Source: Marinomonas phaeophyticola (GTDB lineage: Bacteria; Pseudomonadota; Gammaproteobacteria; Pseudomonadales; Marinomonadaceae). Taken from it: a stretch of 64,000 nucleotides of DNA. The first letter of the stretch is position 1. The number at the start of each line of letters is the position of its first letter. Shown here piece by piece: positions 1 through 8,403 of this stretch. The stretch spans positions 423,414 through 487,413 of the forward strand of contig NZ_JAPUBN010000011.1 in NCBI RefSeq assembly GCF_026966905.1, given 5' to 3'. Made by a program: the position numbers and the translations under genes. The notes under the pieces were generated by a model, which searched no databases, was not told the DNA's origin, and saw nothing but the letters and a program-made list of their open reading frames with translations.

Positions 1-206
1 CCGCTTAAAGGAATTTTTGGATTGGCAATCAAGGGGAGGCAAACGTTTCTGTATTTCACGCTTAGACCAAGGCATTGAAAAAATACCGGCATATACATGG
101 CCCAAGCAGGCCAGAATTCAAAGAATGAGACCGGCTTCTCCGTGATCTCCAGAGGAGGCATTCCCTCGTTTATGCCAGCAGGCAAGGCGACTTTTGTGAT
201 TTTCAA
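1..206 (-). CDS. ATP-grasp-like protein, 5' part only (runs off the window)
   Basis: An open frame on the minus strand starts with TTG at 206 and continues past the left edge, giving 68 codons. The TTG overlaps the stop of the DedA gene (TTGA), and an AAAGGA ribosome site lies about 9 bases upstream, so translational coupling is likely. The residues include FFEFWPAWAMYMPVFF followed by a pattern ending in ANPKIPL. From memory this resembles the start of ATP-grasp (D-Ala-D-Ala ligase-like) proteins found next to DedA genes. The catalytic part is outside the window, so the function is an inference. Confidence 0.55.
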   Translation of the reverse strand, partial: MKITKVALPAGINEGMPPLEITEKPVSFFEFWPAWAMYMPVFFQCLGLSVKYRNVCLPLIANPKIPLS

Positions 207-772
207 GCAGGTTGTTCCTTTAGCAAATAGGTATTGATCAGTTTATTGATTGAGATAATAACAATAATCATCATAGGTGCCAGTCCCCAACGCCATAAAG
301 AGCTTTCTACCCAAAGAGCGTCCCCTAAAGCAAAAACCGAGGCGTATATAAGGATAGACCATAAGAACGTGGCGAGCCCAACAGACAAAAAGAAGGTTGC
401 AGGTTTAATGTGTAAAGCGCCACAGACTAAATATCCAGTGCCTCGTAAGCCGGGTAAAAAGCGGATGAGGAATACATTTAAAAATGCATTTTGCTGTAGC
501 TTATGTTGAATTTTGATGACCTTTGAGTGGGATAGCCGTTGTTGCACCCAGTGAAACTTATGACAATAACGGCCAATGTAAAATAGTCCGATATCGCCTG
601 AGGCAATACCAATAAAGACCGCCATGATTCCCAAGTGAGTAGGTAAGCTTCCTTCTACTGATAAAAGAGCGGCTCCAACAATGGCAGCGTCTTCTAAAAT
701 ATAAGAAATAAAAATAATACCCAGAGCAATCGCATAGGGATTTTGAGACCAAGTGAGTAAAGTGTCTAACAT
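203..772 (-). CDS. DedA/VTT-family inner-membrane protein
   Basis: A 189-residue, strongly hydrophobic protein with about five membrane segments (near residues 14-35, 47-67, 95-115, 127-147 and 160-180). The family signature is visible: an acidic ILEDAA near residue 27, a GDIGLFYIGRYCHK stretch near 59-72, and FLIRFLPGLRGTGYLVCGA near 101-119, matching the conserved F-x-R-F-x-P-G-x-R of DedA (VTT/SNARE-associated) proteins. The family is linked to proton-motive-force-dependent lipid carrier flipping and envelope integrity; the substrate of this member is unknown. Its stop overlaps the start of the downstream ATP-grasp-like gene. Confidence 0.85.
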   Translation of the reverse strand: MLDTLLTWSQNPYAIALGIIFISYILEDAAIVGAALLSVEGSLPTHLGIMAVFIGIASGDIGLFYIGRYCHKFHWVQQRLSHSKVIKIQHKLQQNAFLNVFLIRFLPGLRGTGYLVCGALHIKPATFFLSVGLATFLWSILIYASVFALGDALWVESSLWRWGLAPMMIIVIISINKLINTYLLKEQPA

Positions 773-947
773 ATAAAATTCAAACTAAACCATTTTTTCT
801 ACTATAGGACTTCAGACATATCAAAAGCTAGCGAGTTCAATGAAATTGTATATATATTTACGGAGGAGGTTTTCTGGAGGAGGAAATAGAGGTTTGCACA
901 CAAGATGCACACTTTTTTAGCTGTGTTATTGATTTTATTGAAAAAGA

Positions 948-1023
948 TGGTGTCCCCACCAGGACTCGAACCTGGAATAGCCGCTTAGGAGGCGGCAGGT
1001 ATATCCTGTTTACCTATGGGGAC
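948..1023 (-). tRNA. tRNA-Arg (anticodon CCT)
   Basis: The reverse strand folds as a complete cloverleaf. Acceptor GTCCCCA pairs with TGGGGAC, followed by A and an encoded CCA end. The anticodon stem GCCGC/GCGGC holds loop CTCCTAA, giving anticodon CCT, which reads AGG. The T arm has the GGTTCGAGTCC pattern. No integrase or other mobile gene lies beside it here. Confidence 0.95.
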
Positions 1024-1107
1024 AATGTTCTGCTTGTTTTTTGATCTAAAAACGTCTTTAAAAAGATATTTAGCAAAGTTGCTGATTTTATACATTATTT
1101 TTTGAAA

Positions 1108-1127
1108 TACGGCAAATAAAAGCCGCA
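1108..1127 (-). terminator. Possible terminator after flgN
   Basis: Downstream of flgN on the minus strand a short hairpin TGCGGC / GCCGTA (one G-T pair) with an 8-base loop is followed by TTTC. The stem is short and the T run poor, so this is a weak candidate. Confidence 0.3.
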
Positions 1128-1173
1128 TTTTAATCGATTTTGTCTGTCTTAATGTGGGAGATATATAGAAGGA

Positions 1174-1650
1174 TTAAGCTCTACCGATCGTATGTTTACT
1201 GCTAACCGGTTTCGTTCCGCCTGTAGCTGTATAGACGCGGCTTTTCTTATCCGTTCCTTTTAGGATTTCTAAGAGGGACTTATTGCGTTTTTGGGCTATA
1301 TATAAAATCTGTTCGTTACTCTGATTTTTTACCTTGCAGGACTCCAAAAGAATTTCACACTCTAATACGAGATCATTAAGACGAGGATTTTCTAATTGAG
1401 TTTGTAACCAAGCTTTGAATTGACCTTCCTCAGCTTTTTTTTGGTCAATGATGCCAAATTTCAGTAACAACGAATGGCGCTTAATGTTTAAAGAGTCAAG
1501 TTCATCTAAAATGGATTGTTTCTGTTCAGAAATTTCCAGGATTTTTTCTGGACTCAGCTGGGCAAGCGCGTCACGCTCACTGTCTAGGAGTGTCGACAGC
1601 GAATCTAAAAGTTCTTTATTTCGAGCAAAGATGGGTTCTACAGGGACCAT
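1174..1650 (-). CDS. flgN: FlgN-type flagellar export chaperone
   Basis: A 158-residue, mostly helical, charged protein. FlgN binds the hook-filament junction proteins FlgK and FlgL in the cytoplasm and delivers them to the flagellar type III export gate. The sequence has heptad-like hydrophobic spacing through residues 8-60 (KELLDSLSTLLDSERDAL, then KILEISEQKQSILDEL) and again near 95-130, typical of FlgN, and a basic tail. It sits directly downstream of flgM on the same strand, the usual flgA-flgM-flgN order. The family is poorly conserved, so the call depends on both composition and context. Confidence 0.82.
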   Translation of the reverse strand: MVPVEPIFARNKELLDSLSTLLDSERDALAQLSPEKILEISEQKQSILDELDSLNIKRHSLLLKFGIIDQKKAEEGQFKAWLQTQLENPRLNDLVLECEILLESCKVKNQSNEQILYIAQKRNKSLLEILKGTDKKSRVYTATGGTKPVSSKHTIGRA

Positions 1651-1685
1651 ACAATCAGCTTAGAATCAGGTAGTGCTTGTTAAGG

Positions 1686-2003
1686 TTAAGCGAATAGAGC
1701 ATCAATACTTTGCATGTTACTGGCTAACTTTTGAGTATCAATTTGATATTCACCCGCGGCAATAGCTTGTTTAACCCGCTCGACTTTCTCCATATCCATA
1801 TCTGGAAGATTTGATATTTTTGCTTCTTGATCTTTTAATATTTGAGCTGCATCACTTAACTGAACCGTATCTTCAGAAAGCGTGTCTTTACTAGATACAT
1901 TTTGTCCAGCTCTATTCTCGGTAGACTCAGAAGATTTTTGTAATCTTTCATTCTTACCTATGTTGGCTTGATTACCCAAGCCGTTACTAATATTAATTGC
2001 CAT
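1686..2003 (-). CDS. flgM: Anti-sigma-28 factor FlgM
   Basis: 105 residues from the ATG at 2003. FlgM holds sigma-28 (FliA) inactive until the hook is finished and FlgM is exported. The amino half is polar and probably unfolded. The carboxy half carries the FliA-binding pattern: DTVQLSDAAQILKD, then MEKVERVKQAIAAGEYQID and the final KLASNMQSIDALF. The frame is open up to 2120, but the added residues look unlike FlgM, and a sigma-28 promoter at 2042-2068 lies inside that extension. This supports the start at 2003, preceded by GGATAGGA. Gene order flgA-flgM-flgN fits. Confidence 0.9.
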   Translation of the reverse strand: MAINISNGLGNQANIGKNERLQKSSESTENRAGQNVSSKDTLSEDTVQLSDAAQILKDQEAKISNLPDMDMEKVERVKQAIAAGEYQIDTQKLASNMQSIDALFA

Positions 2004-2041
2004 AATCCTATCCGCCCCTGAAAATTTTTCACTTAAAGCAA

Positions 2042-2068
2042 CTATCGGCTGTCTAATAAGAAACTTTA
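2042..2068 (-). promoter_or_regulatory. Sigma-28 (FliA) promoter for flgM-flgN
   Basis: On the minus strand TAAAGTTT (2068-2061) and GCCGATAG (2049-2042) are separated by exactly 11 bases. The sigma-28 consensus is TAAAGTTT-N11-GCCGATAA, so 15 of 16 box bases match. It lies between flgA and the FlgM start at 2003, so FliA would drive its own antagonist, as in other gammaproteobacteria. Confidence 0.85.
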
Positions 2069-2116
2069 GATATTTTTGTAAAAAATAATTATAAAGTACT
2101 TTTCTGGATAATCGTT

Positions 2117-2812
2117 TCAATAGTTTACAAGAATCTCGTTGCTGGATACAACTTTTCCGTACACAATTCGACCAGAGCTGATGTTTTTTACTCTTATTTG
2201 CTGTCCGAGTGTGCCGTTTTCGAGTGATTCTCCATTCATTCTAACGCTGATAGCATTACTTTGCGCTTTAATCATGACTCGTGATCCTTTTTTGACAATG
2301 ATCGGTAGCTCTGTCAGTTTGTCAGTAATGACGGTATTGATGTTAATATTACGAGAGGCAACAAACCCAAAGGGTGGGTTTTCTTTGTTGTAGATATCAC
2401 CTCTTAATTTGGTGATATCGACTTGGATTAAATCGGTATTGTGTGAGCTGATAGGTTGTTTTCTTGATATGGGAGTAATGGCCACATAAGCTTCTAGTAA
2501 GATCATTTGATTTACAGGAACATAAAACTTCCACGCGGGGGCGAAGCATTCAACAGTATAAGTAGTGCGTTTTTGTGCATCTTGACGTGAATTGATGATG
2601 GATAAGTTTTCCTCAGAACACGTAGGTAGATAACTAAAGTCCGCTCTGTTTTCTAGCTCAATATTCACGTCAGCTTGAGGATAAAGCTCTGCTAATCGAG
2701 GTTTTTCATGGTGTTCTATAAAGTCAGTGATATAGCGTTGAAGGTCTGTTGCGCTACTAACAGAAGAGAAACTGCAAATTATTGAGACGAGAGAAAAAAT
2801 TTTTTTGTTCAT
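2117..2812 (-). CDS. flgA: P-ring assembly chaperone FlgA
   Basis: 231 residues with a Sec signal peptide at the start (MNKKIFSLVSIICSFSSVSS, cleaved near residue 21). FlgA is a periplasmic chaperone that helps FlgI assemble the P ring. The carboxy half has the SAF-like fold expected: PPFGFVASRNININTVI near 144-160, then a PIIVKKGSRVMIKAQ core near 168-183 and a closing SSGRIVYGKVVSS segment. Its stop lies 114 bases before the flgM start, and cheV diverges on the other strand 143 bases away. Confidence 0.9.
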   Translation of the reverse strand: MNKKIFSLVSIICSFSSVSSATDLQRYITDFIEHHEKPRLAELYPQADVNIELENRADFSYLPTCSEENLSIINSRQDAQKRTTYTVECFAPAWKFYVPVNQMILLEAYVAITPISRKQPISSHNTDLIQVDITKLRGDIYNKENPPFGFVASRNININTVITDKLTELPIIVKKGSRVMIKAQSNAISVRMNGESLENGTLGQQIRVKNISSGRIVYGKVVSSNEILVNY

Positions 2813-2955
2813 ACAGGTAAATATCTCACAGTTTTAGCGCTAAGTTTGCATAAGATATTAGTAAAATAACAAATATCACTCTATGATTGGATGATATTTA
2901 CATATTTTTTGAGGTTCGCCTTGGCGACACAATAAGGTTCATAGGAGATATAGTT

Positions 2956-3888
2956 ATGGCCGGAGTTCTCGATACAGTAAACCAGCGTACCCAACTTGTT
3001 GGTGAGAACCGTCTGGAGTTGTTGTTATTTCGCTTGAATGGAAAACAAATTTACGGCATTAACGTTTTTAAAGTAAAAGAAGTTTTGCAGTGCCCAAAGT
3101 TAACAACCATGCCTCATAGTAGTCCTGTTGTTAGAGGTGTTGCTCATATTCGTGGCGGCACTATTCCAATTTTGGATCTAGGTTTGGCGACAGGTGATAG
3201 GCCAATTGAAAACATTAATGAATGTTTTGTCATCATCACAGAATATAACCGTCGTATTCAAGGCTTCTTGGTTAAAGGCGTTGAACGCATTGTTAATATG
3301 AATTGGAGTGATATTCAGCCACCACCAAAAGGCTTATTGCATGATAATTATTTAACCGCTGTTTGTCAGGTTGATAAGCACATGGTGGAAATTATTGATG
3401 TAGAACAAATCCTTTCTGAGGTCGCTCCCACTAAACAAGATATTTCAACTGGTATTGTTACCGATTCGGTACAAGAGAATGCGAAGCAACATCACATACT
3501 TATTGTTGACGATTCAAGTGTGGCTCGCAAGCAAATTAAGCGTTGTATGGAAGATGTTGGTTTTGCAACAACGGTATTGTGTGACGGTCGCGAAGCATTA
3601 GAGTATCTGCAAAATATTGCCGATGATGGCGGTGATGTTACTACTGAGTTCGCCATGGTTATTTCAGATATAGAAATGCCTGAAATGGATGGATATACGC
3701 TAACCACTCGGATACGTAATGACAGTCGATTAAGTGACTTATTTATTTTGCTGCATACCTCATTAAGTGGTGTGTTTAATGAAGCGATGGTGAAAAAAGT
3801 GGGCGCGGATGGCTTCTTAGCAAAATTCCAACCAGACGAATTGGCCCGTTTGGCAATAGAAACGGTTCAGATTCAGGGTGATGAGTGA
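2956..3888 (+). CDS. cheV: Chemotaxis coupling protein CheV (CheW plus receiver domains)
   Basis: 310 residues from the ATG at 2956, preceded by TAGGAGAT; the upstream in-frame ATG at 2887 adds residues atypical of CheV. Residues about 10-170 form a CheW-like domain (VVRGVAHIRGGTIPILDL) that couples receptors to CheA. Residues about 185-305 form a response-regulator receiver: acidic start ILIVDDSS, phospho-acceptor Asp in ISDIEMPEMDG, conserved Thr/Ser in LLHTSLS, and a Lys near GADGFLAKF. Phosphorylation probably tunes adaptation. It is followed 59 bases later by cheR, and the pair precedes flgB as in Vibrio and Pseudomonas-type flagellar blocks. Confidence 0.92.
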   Translation: MAGVLDTVNQRTQLVGENRLELLLFRLNGKQIYGINVFKVKEVLQCPKLTTMPHSSPVVRGVAHIRGGTIPILDLGLATGDRPIENINECFVIITEYNRRIQGFLVKGVERIVNMNWSDIQPPPKGLLHDNYLTAVCQVDKHMVEIIDVEQILSEVAPTKQDISTGIVTDSVQENAKQHHILIVDDSSVARKQIKRCMEDVGFATTVLCDGREALEYLQNIADDGGDVTTEFAMVISDIEMPEMDGYTLTTRIRNDSRLSDLFILLHTSLSGVFNEAMVKKVGADGFLAKFQPDELARLAIETVQIQGDE

Positions 3889-3947
3889 TTTAGGGATGTT
3901 TAGCGCATTTAACTAATATTTCAAAAATGTGCTTTTTGGGAGTGACA

Positions 3948-4775
3948 ATGTTGAGTACAACAAACGTAATAACGCCACAAGGATATATGAAGTTTCGACA
4001 ATACTTGGAAAAAGTATGTGGCATTATGTTAAGCGATAATAAGCAATATTTAGTTGCTAGTAGATTAGGTAAATTGCTTGAAAGAGAAGAAATAACGAAA
4101 TTAGAAGATTTGGTTTCATTATTGGAAAGAAGAGGGGGGGCATTAAAAGAAGAGGTGATTAATGCTATGACAACGAATGAAACGTTGTGGTTTAGAGACT
4201 CTCATCCTTTTACTATTTTAAAAGAGAAAATCTTACCTGAGTTGGGGGATAGACCAATTAAAATCTGGTCTGCAGCCGCGTCTACGGGGCAAGAGGCGTA
4301 TTCCATTAGTATGATCATAGATGAATACAAGTCAAGTTATCCTGGGAAGCTGAGAGCAGGTGAAAAAATAGTGGCTACGGATATTTGTACAAACATACTG
4401 CAACATGCAAAGCAGGCTGAGTATGATAGTTTAGCGATTGTTCGAGGCCTTAGTGAAAGCATGCAAAAACGTTATTTTGATAAATTAGATAGCGGTGCTT
4501 GGAAAGTAAAGTCTCCTATTCGCAACAGAGTGGACTTTCGCTATTTAAATTTGATCGATTCTTATGCTGGTCTTGGTAAGTTTGATGTGATTTTTTGCCG
4601 TAACGTGCTGATTTATTTTTCGGCTGAGTTGAAACTTGATATTTTAACCAGAATGCATAAAGCCTTAAACCCTGGTGGGTACCTATTTTTGGGTGGGTCT
4701 GAGGCATTAAGCGGATTATCTTCTTTGTTTGAAATTGTTCAGTGTCATCCCGGTATTGTTTATCGAGTAAAGTAA
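3948..4775 (+). CDS. cheR: Chemoreceptor methyltransferase CheR
   Basis: 275 residues from the ATG at 3948, preceded by TTGGGAG. CheR methylates glutamates on chemoreceptors using S-adenosylmethionine. The amino domain (FRQYLEKVCGI near 18) is all-helical. The catalytic domain has NETLWFRDSHPF near 85-96, IKIWSAAASTGQEAYSISM near 112-130 as the SAM loop, VATDICTNIL near 150, and FDVIFCRNVLIYFS near 213-226. These are the standard CheR motifs. It forms a pair with cheV. A sigma-54 promoter for flgB follows about 155 bases later, so cheVR and flgB are probably separate units. Confidence 0.93.
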   Translation: MLSTTNVITPQGYMKFRQYLEKVCGIMLSDNKQYLVASRLGKLLEREEITKLEDLVSLLERRGGALKEEVINAMTTNETLWFRDSHPFTILKEKILPELGDRPIKIWSAAASTGQEAYSISMIIDEYKSSYPGKLRAGEKIVATDICTNILQHAKQAEYDSLAIVRGLSESMQKRYFDKLDSGAWKVKSPIRNRVDFRYLNLIDSYAGLGKFDVIFCRNVLIYFSAELKLDILTRMHKALNPGGYLFLGGSEALSGLSSLFEIVQCHPGIVYRVK

Positions 4776-4929
4776 TGTGAAAAGGGCTCTCTCTTCAGTA
4801 GAGGGTTCTTTATGATTTTTCTGTGTGACTCCTTCTAGCTTCTTTTCCTTCATCTATTTTCATTTGCCGCTTTTTGCCGTTCTTTTAAGCAATAAAATCT
4901 AAGTTATTGAATTATATGATGTATTTTTA

Positions 4930-4946
4930 TTGGCATCTATTTTGCT
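4930..4946 (+). promoter_or_regulatory. Sigma-54 promoter for the flgBCDE operon
   Basis: TTGGCATCTATTTTGCTT contains GG at 4932-4933 and GC at 4944-4945 with exactly 10 bases between, the invariant sigma-54 geometry (consensus TGGCAC-N5-TTGCA). It lies 48 bases before the flgB start. FleQ/FlrC-type enhancer-binding regulators are expected but are not in this window. Confidence 0.85.
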
Positions 4947-4992
4947 TAATATTTAATAATATTACATTAAGGTTTAGATGGGAGTTGCGTAC

Positions 4993-5397
4993 ATGGCTAT
5001 AACATTTGAAGGTGCATTTGCAGGACATGATAAAGCATTATTGTTTCGTAGTGCTCGTTCTGCTGTATTAGCGAATAATATAGCAAACTCTGATACACCG
5101 AATTATAAGGCTCGAGATATTAGCTTTGAATCGATGATGCAAGAGGCAACTCGTAGTCAACTATCTATGAGCGCAACGAATAATAAACATTTTTCGCAAT
5201 CCTCTGGTTTTTCTGGATCTGATGACGATGCCTTGTTGTATCGAACACCTAATCAGCCGTCTATAGATGGTAACACGGTAGATATGCAAAGAGAGCAAGC
5301 TGAATTTGCTCAGAACTCACTTCAATTTGACACTAGCTTTTTGTTTTTGGATAGAAAAATTAGTGGCATGAAGAAAGCCATATCAGGAGGGCAGTAA
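4993..5397 (+). CDS. flgB: Flagellar proximal rod protein FlgB
   Basis: 134 residues from the ATG at 4993, with GGGAG about 9 bases upstream; an in-frame ATG at 4978 would add five residues. FlgB forms the first part of the rod above the MS ring. The rod-family signature NNIANSDTPNYKARDISFE is at residues 31-49, and the carboxy end QREQAEFAQNSLQF matches the rod coiled-coil tail. It is the first gene after the sigma-54 promoter, with flgC 2 bases after its stop. Confidence 0.93.
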   Translation: MAITFEGAFAGHDKALLFRSARSAVLANNIANSDTPNYKARDISFESMMQEATRSQLSMSATNNKHFSQSSGFSGSDDDALLYRTPNQPSIDGNTVDMQREQAEFAQNSLQFDTSFLFLDRKISGMKKAISGGQ

Positions 5398-5399
5398 GC

Positions 5400-5849
5400 A
5401 TGTCTTTAAATAACATATTTGCTATTGCTGGATCAGCAATGAGCGCTCAAAGTGTCCGCTTAAATACCGTAGCGAGTAATATTGCTAACGTAGACAGTGT
5501 TTCCAGCTCTGTTGATCAAACTTACCGAGCTCGTAAGCCTGTTTTTGCTGAAATGTTTGATCAGTCTATGCAGGCCCATGGCTGGAATAATGTAAACGAT
5601 AATGGAATGGGTGCCGGTATTGGGGTTCAGGTGAAGGGGATTATTGAATCCGATGCGCCTCTAGAACCAAGGTATGAACCTGATCATCCAATGGCGAATG
5701 AAAGTGGTTTTGTTTTTTATCCAAATGTTAATCCTGTGGAAGAAATGGCAGATATGATGTCGGCATCTCGTTCTTTTCAGACGAATGTCGAGGTTATGAA
5801 TTCGGCCAAAAGCATGATGCAAAAAGTTTTGACGCTTGGTCAGGCGTAA
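5400..5849 (+). CDS. flgC: Flagellar proximal rod protein FlgC
   Basis: 149 residues. FlgC is a structural rod protein exported by the flagellar type III system. The amino end carries the rod/hook signature (RLNTVASNIANVDS), followed by RARKPVFAEMF, and GAGIGVQVKGIIES in the middle. The carboxy end has the family ending NPVEEMADMMSASRSFQTNVEVMNSAK in shortened form. It begins 2 bases after the flgB stop and is preceded by AGGAGGGC inside the end of flgB, so coupling with flgB is likely. Confidence 0.95.
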   Translation: MSLNNIFAIAGSAMSAQSVRLNTVASNIANVDSVSSSVDQTYRARKPVFAEMFDQSMQAHGWNNVNDNGMGAGIGVQVKGIIESDAPLEPRYEPDHPMANESGFVFYPNVNPVEEMADMMSASRSFQTNVEVMNSAKSMMQKVLTLGQA

Positions 5850-5859
5850 GGGGTAGCAT

Positions 5860-6552
5860 ATGGCAGAAATAAGTAATGGTTTAAACAGTCTGATTGCTCA
5901 GTACGGTACAGATAAGGCGAAAGCAGCATCTGGTGTTGATACGCAAACGGCAACAGAAAAAGCCAGTATTGGTGATCAAGATGTGTTTATGACTCTGTAT
6001 ATTGAGCAGCTTAAAAATCAAGACCCAACTGCCCCTCAAGATACTAATGATATGGTTGCTCAGATGTCTCAGTTTAATCAGGTTGAGCAGCTATCAACGA
6101 TCTCTTCACGCTTAGAGTCCATGTCTGCGGCACTGACCTCTAGTCAAGCGTTAGGCGCTTCGACATTGGTAGGTAAGTCTGTTTTTGTTAGTCAGAAGTC
6201 AGCCGAATTAGCTGAAGATGGGAATATCGCTTTACGAGTGGAGATTCCTGATGATGCTCAAACAACGACCTTGAAGATTTCAGATGCGAGTGGCAACTTG
6301 GTTAAAGAAGTCGACTTGAGCGATAAAGAATACACATGGGACGGAAAAGCGGCAGATGGCAATCCTTTGCCGCCTGGTAGTTATCAGTTTTCCGCCAAGG
6401 CGCGAACATTCGATGGGGATGTTGTTGAGCTACAAACTTTGCTTCCTGCGAGGATTCAAGGTGTCACAATCAACGGTGCTAATGGCACGGAACTTAATGT
6501 TGCTGGGCATGGCAAACTTAGCCTGTCTAGCGAACTAGAAATTGTAGGTTAA
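5860..6552 (+). CDS. flgD: Hook-capping scaffold protein FlgD
   Basis: 230 residues. FlgD caps the growing hook, allows FlgE subunits to polymerise, and is not kept in the finished flagellum. Residues about 35-80 carry the conserved cap motif (FMTLYIEQLKNQDPTAP, then MSQFNQVEQLSTIS). Residues about 105-185 form the FlgD immunoglobulin-like domain, with WDGKAADGNPLPPGSYQF. It lies between flgC and flgE, with 10 and 12 bases of spacing, in the sigma-54 driven unit. Confidence 0.94.
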   Translation: MAEISNGLNSLIAQYGTDKAKAASGVDTQTATEKASIGDQDVFMTLYIEQLKNQDPTAPQDTNDMVAQMSQFNQVEQLSTISSRLESMSAALTSSQALGASTLVGKSVFVSQKSAELAEDGNIALRVEIPDDAQTTTLKISDASGNLVKEVDLSDKEYTWDGKAADGNPLPPGSYQFSAKARTFDGDVVELQTLLPARIQGVTINGANGTELNVAGHGKLSLSSELEIVG

Positions 6553-6564
6553 TCGGAGGGCGTT

Positions 6565-8265
6565 ATGGGATTTAATACAGCACTTTCAGGCATCAAAGCT
6601 TCTGCGGATTTTTTGAGTGTCACAGGTAACAATATAGCAAACTCCGATACGACTGGCTTTAAGCGTTCTCGTGTTGAGTTTGGAGATCTTTATAATACGA
6701 GTGTACTGGGTGCAGGTAGTAGTAATGCTATCGGTTCTGGTGTCAGTGTTAATAATGTTGCTCAGCAATTTGCTCCTGGTAATATATCTGATACAGGAAG
6801 TAATTTGGATTTAGCCATTGATGGAACTGGTTTTTTTGTCTTGGACGTAGGTGGTACGCAGGGTTTTACTCGAGCGGGAGACTTTAAACTTGATGAGGAA
6901 GGTTTTCTTGTTACTAACGATGGGGCGAATGTTCAGGGATATAATGCTGTCGAAGGTATTATTGGCGGTAACTTAGAAAATTTAACCGTGCCTACTGAGC
7001 GTATTGCGCCGCAAGCGACCTCTGAAATGTCGATTCAAGCTAACCTTGATTCTCGTTCTGAAGATGTGCCGGCGTTTATTGATGATATCTTTGACCCTAC
7101 TGATCCGACTACGTTTGATTATACTCAAACTCAAACGGTTGCGGATACTCAAGTTCCACCTCAAAACCACATCGTTACTTACTTCTATGCGAAATCTGAT
7201 TTGCCTAACACTTATCAAGTTTATGCAACAGTAGACGGTTCCCCGACTGATGATGCAGGTACGGAATGGTTGACCGACCAGTATATTACTTTCAACGGTC
7301 CTGATGGTTATCGCGATGCGGTGGGTACAATTCAGCCTGGCGGAACACAGGTGTTGTATGCCGGTACCAATCAGCCTCAAGTGACTGATATTACTAGTTT
7401 ATCTCAAGCTCCGTTTACTTTAGGTGGTACGTTAAATGGTAATGCTATTAACGATACTTTAGCTGTGGCCAGTGTTGTTGAGCCTTCTAATATTGCTCGT
7501 AAATCATTTGATCCTGCAGACCCTTCTAGTTATACCTACGGTAATACAAAGAATATCTATGACACTTTGGGTGAAACTCATACTGTGGGTTATTACTTTA
7601 TCCAACAGGGCGAAGCCAATACATTTGAGCTGAAAATTACTGTTGATGGAAAACAAACCTACGATGATCCAGTAACGGGTACGGCGACTCGCTTTGTTCC
7701 TGAAGATACGGTAGTGACGTTTGATGCGGCCGGTAATTTGTCGGGTACTTTTGAAGGCTTTCCTCCTTTCGCAATTTCTTCTCCAATCCAGTTGGAGATT
7801 ACAGGTTTCGATCCAACGAACCCTTCAGCAACCATTCCAGTGGATCTTGCGGGGACGACTCAATATGCATTGACCAGTACTGATACTTTTACTCAGGATG
7901 GTTTTGCTGCCGGTGAGTTGCAGGGAGTCTCTTTTGATGAGGATGGCTTTTTGATTGCGACGTATACGAACCAACAGACAGCTGTGCTTGGGCAGGTTGC
8001 GTTAGCTACCTTTGATAATACTGATGGATTGAGCCCTGCAGGTGATACGGCTTGGGTGGCAAGCTCGAACTCGGGAGTGGCAAACATTGGCCGAGCGAAT
8101 ACAGGAACACTAGGAAGTATTCGTGGTGGTGCTCTTGAAGAATCCAATGTTGATTTAACATCCGAATTGGTTGCCTTGATTGAGGCGCAAAGAAACTATC
8201 AGGCTAACTCGAAAACCTTAGAGACTGAAAATACGGTAACCCAGACAATCATTAACTTACGTTAA
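6565..8265 (+). CDS. flgE: Flagellar hook protein FlgE
   Basis: 566 residues, longer than the about 400 of Escherichia coli FlgE, with the excess in the variable central hook domains (D2/D3), a common pattern in marine bacteria. The amino end has ALSGIKASADFLSVTGNNIAN and TTGFKRSR; the carboxy end has GGALEESNVDLTSELVALI followed by EAQRNYQANSKT, the joined coiled-coil ends typical of axial proteins. GGAGG lies just before the start. It closes the flgBCDE group: a hairpin at 8277-8306 follows its stop. Confidence 0.95.
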   Translation: MGFNTALSGIKASADFLSVTGNNIANSDTTGFKRSRVEFGDLYNTSVLGAGSSNAIGSGVSVNNVAQQFAPGNISDTGSNLDLAIDGTGFFVLDVGGTQGFTRAGDFKLDEEGFLVTNDGANVQGYNAVEGIIGGNLENLTVPTERIAPQATSEMSIQANLDSRSEDVPAFIDDIFDPTDPTTFDYTQTQTVADTQVPPQNHIVTYFYAKSDLPNTYQVYATVDGSPTDDAGTEWLTDQYITFNGPDGYRDAVGTIQPGGTQVLYAGTNQPQVTDITSLSQAPFTLGGTLNGNAINDTLAVASVVEPSNIARKSFDPADPSSYTYGNTKNIYDTLGETHTVGYYFIQQGEANTFELKITVDGKQTYDDPVTGTATRFVPEDTVVTFDAAGNLSGTFEGFPPFAISSPIQLEITGFDPTNPSATIPVDLAGTTQYALTSTDTFTQDGFAAGELQGVSFDEDGFLIATYTNQQTAVLGQVALATFDNTDGLSPAGDTAWVASSNSGVANIGRANTGTLGSIRGGALEESNVDLTSELVALIEAQRNYQANSKTLETENTVTQTIINLR

Positions 8266-8276
8266 TCGGTTGAAAT

Positions 8277-8306
8277 AAAGCCTTCTCTAGGAATGGGGAA
8301 GGCTTT
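8277..8306 (+). terminator. Hairpin after flgE, likely terminator
   Basis: AAAGCCTTC (8277-8285) and GAAGGCTTT (8298-8306) form a perfect 9-base stem with a 12-base loop, 11 bases after the flgE stop. Only four T residues follow, so termination may be partial. It separates flgBCDE from the next promoter-like site before flgF. Confidence 0.6.
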
Positions 8307-8348
8307 TGTGCGTCTGATTTTTGCTGATTACACTCAAAAGAATCTACT

Positions 8349-8365
8349 TTGGCATATTTTTTGTA
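8349..8365 (+). promoter_or_regulatory. Sigma-54-like site upstream of flgF
   Basis: TTTGGCATATTTTTTGTA has GG at 8351-8352, ten bases, then GT at 8363-8364. The sequence matches the sigma-54 consensus except that the -12 element is GT instead of GC. It lies 39 bases before the flgF start, after the flgE hairpin. A separate unit starting at flgF is known in Pseudomonas, which supports the idea. Confidence 0.55.
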
Positions 8366-8403
8366 TTGTCCTAGGTAGATTCTTTTTTTTGAGGGTATGG
8401 CTA

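Noticed and set aside
948..1023. tRNA-Arg as an attachment site for an integrated element
   Set aside because: No integrase and no repeat of the tRNA 3' end is visible in the window.
2887..2955. Longer cheV start
   Set aside because: The extra 23 residues do not resemble the family, and a good ribosome site precedes 2956.
6982..7380. Antisense reading frames opposite flgE and other flagellar genes
   Set aside because: They follow from codon bias in the real genes, have no ribosome sites and no recognisable protein features.
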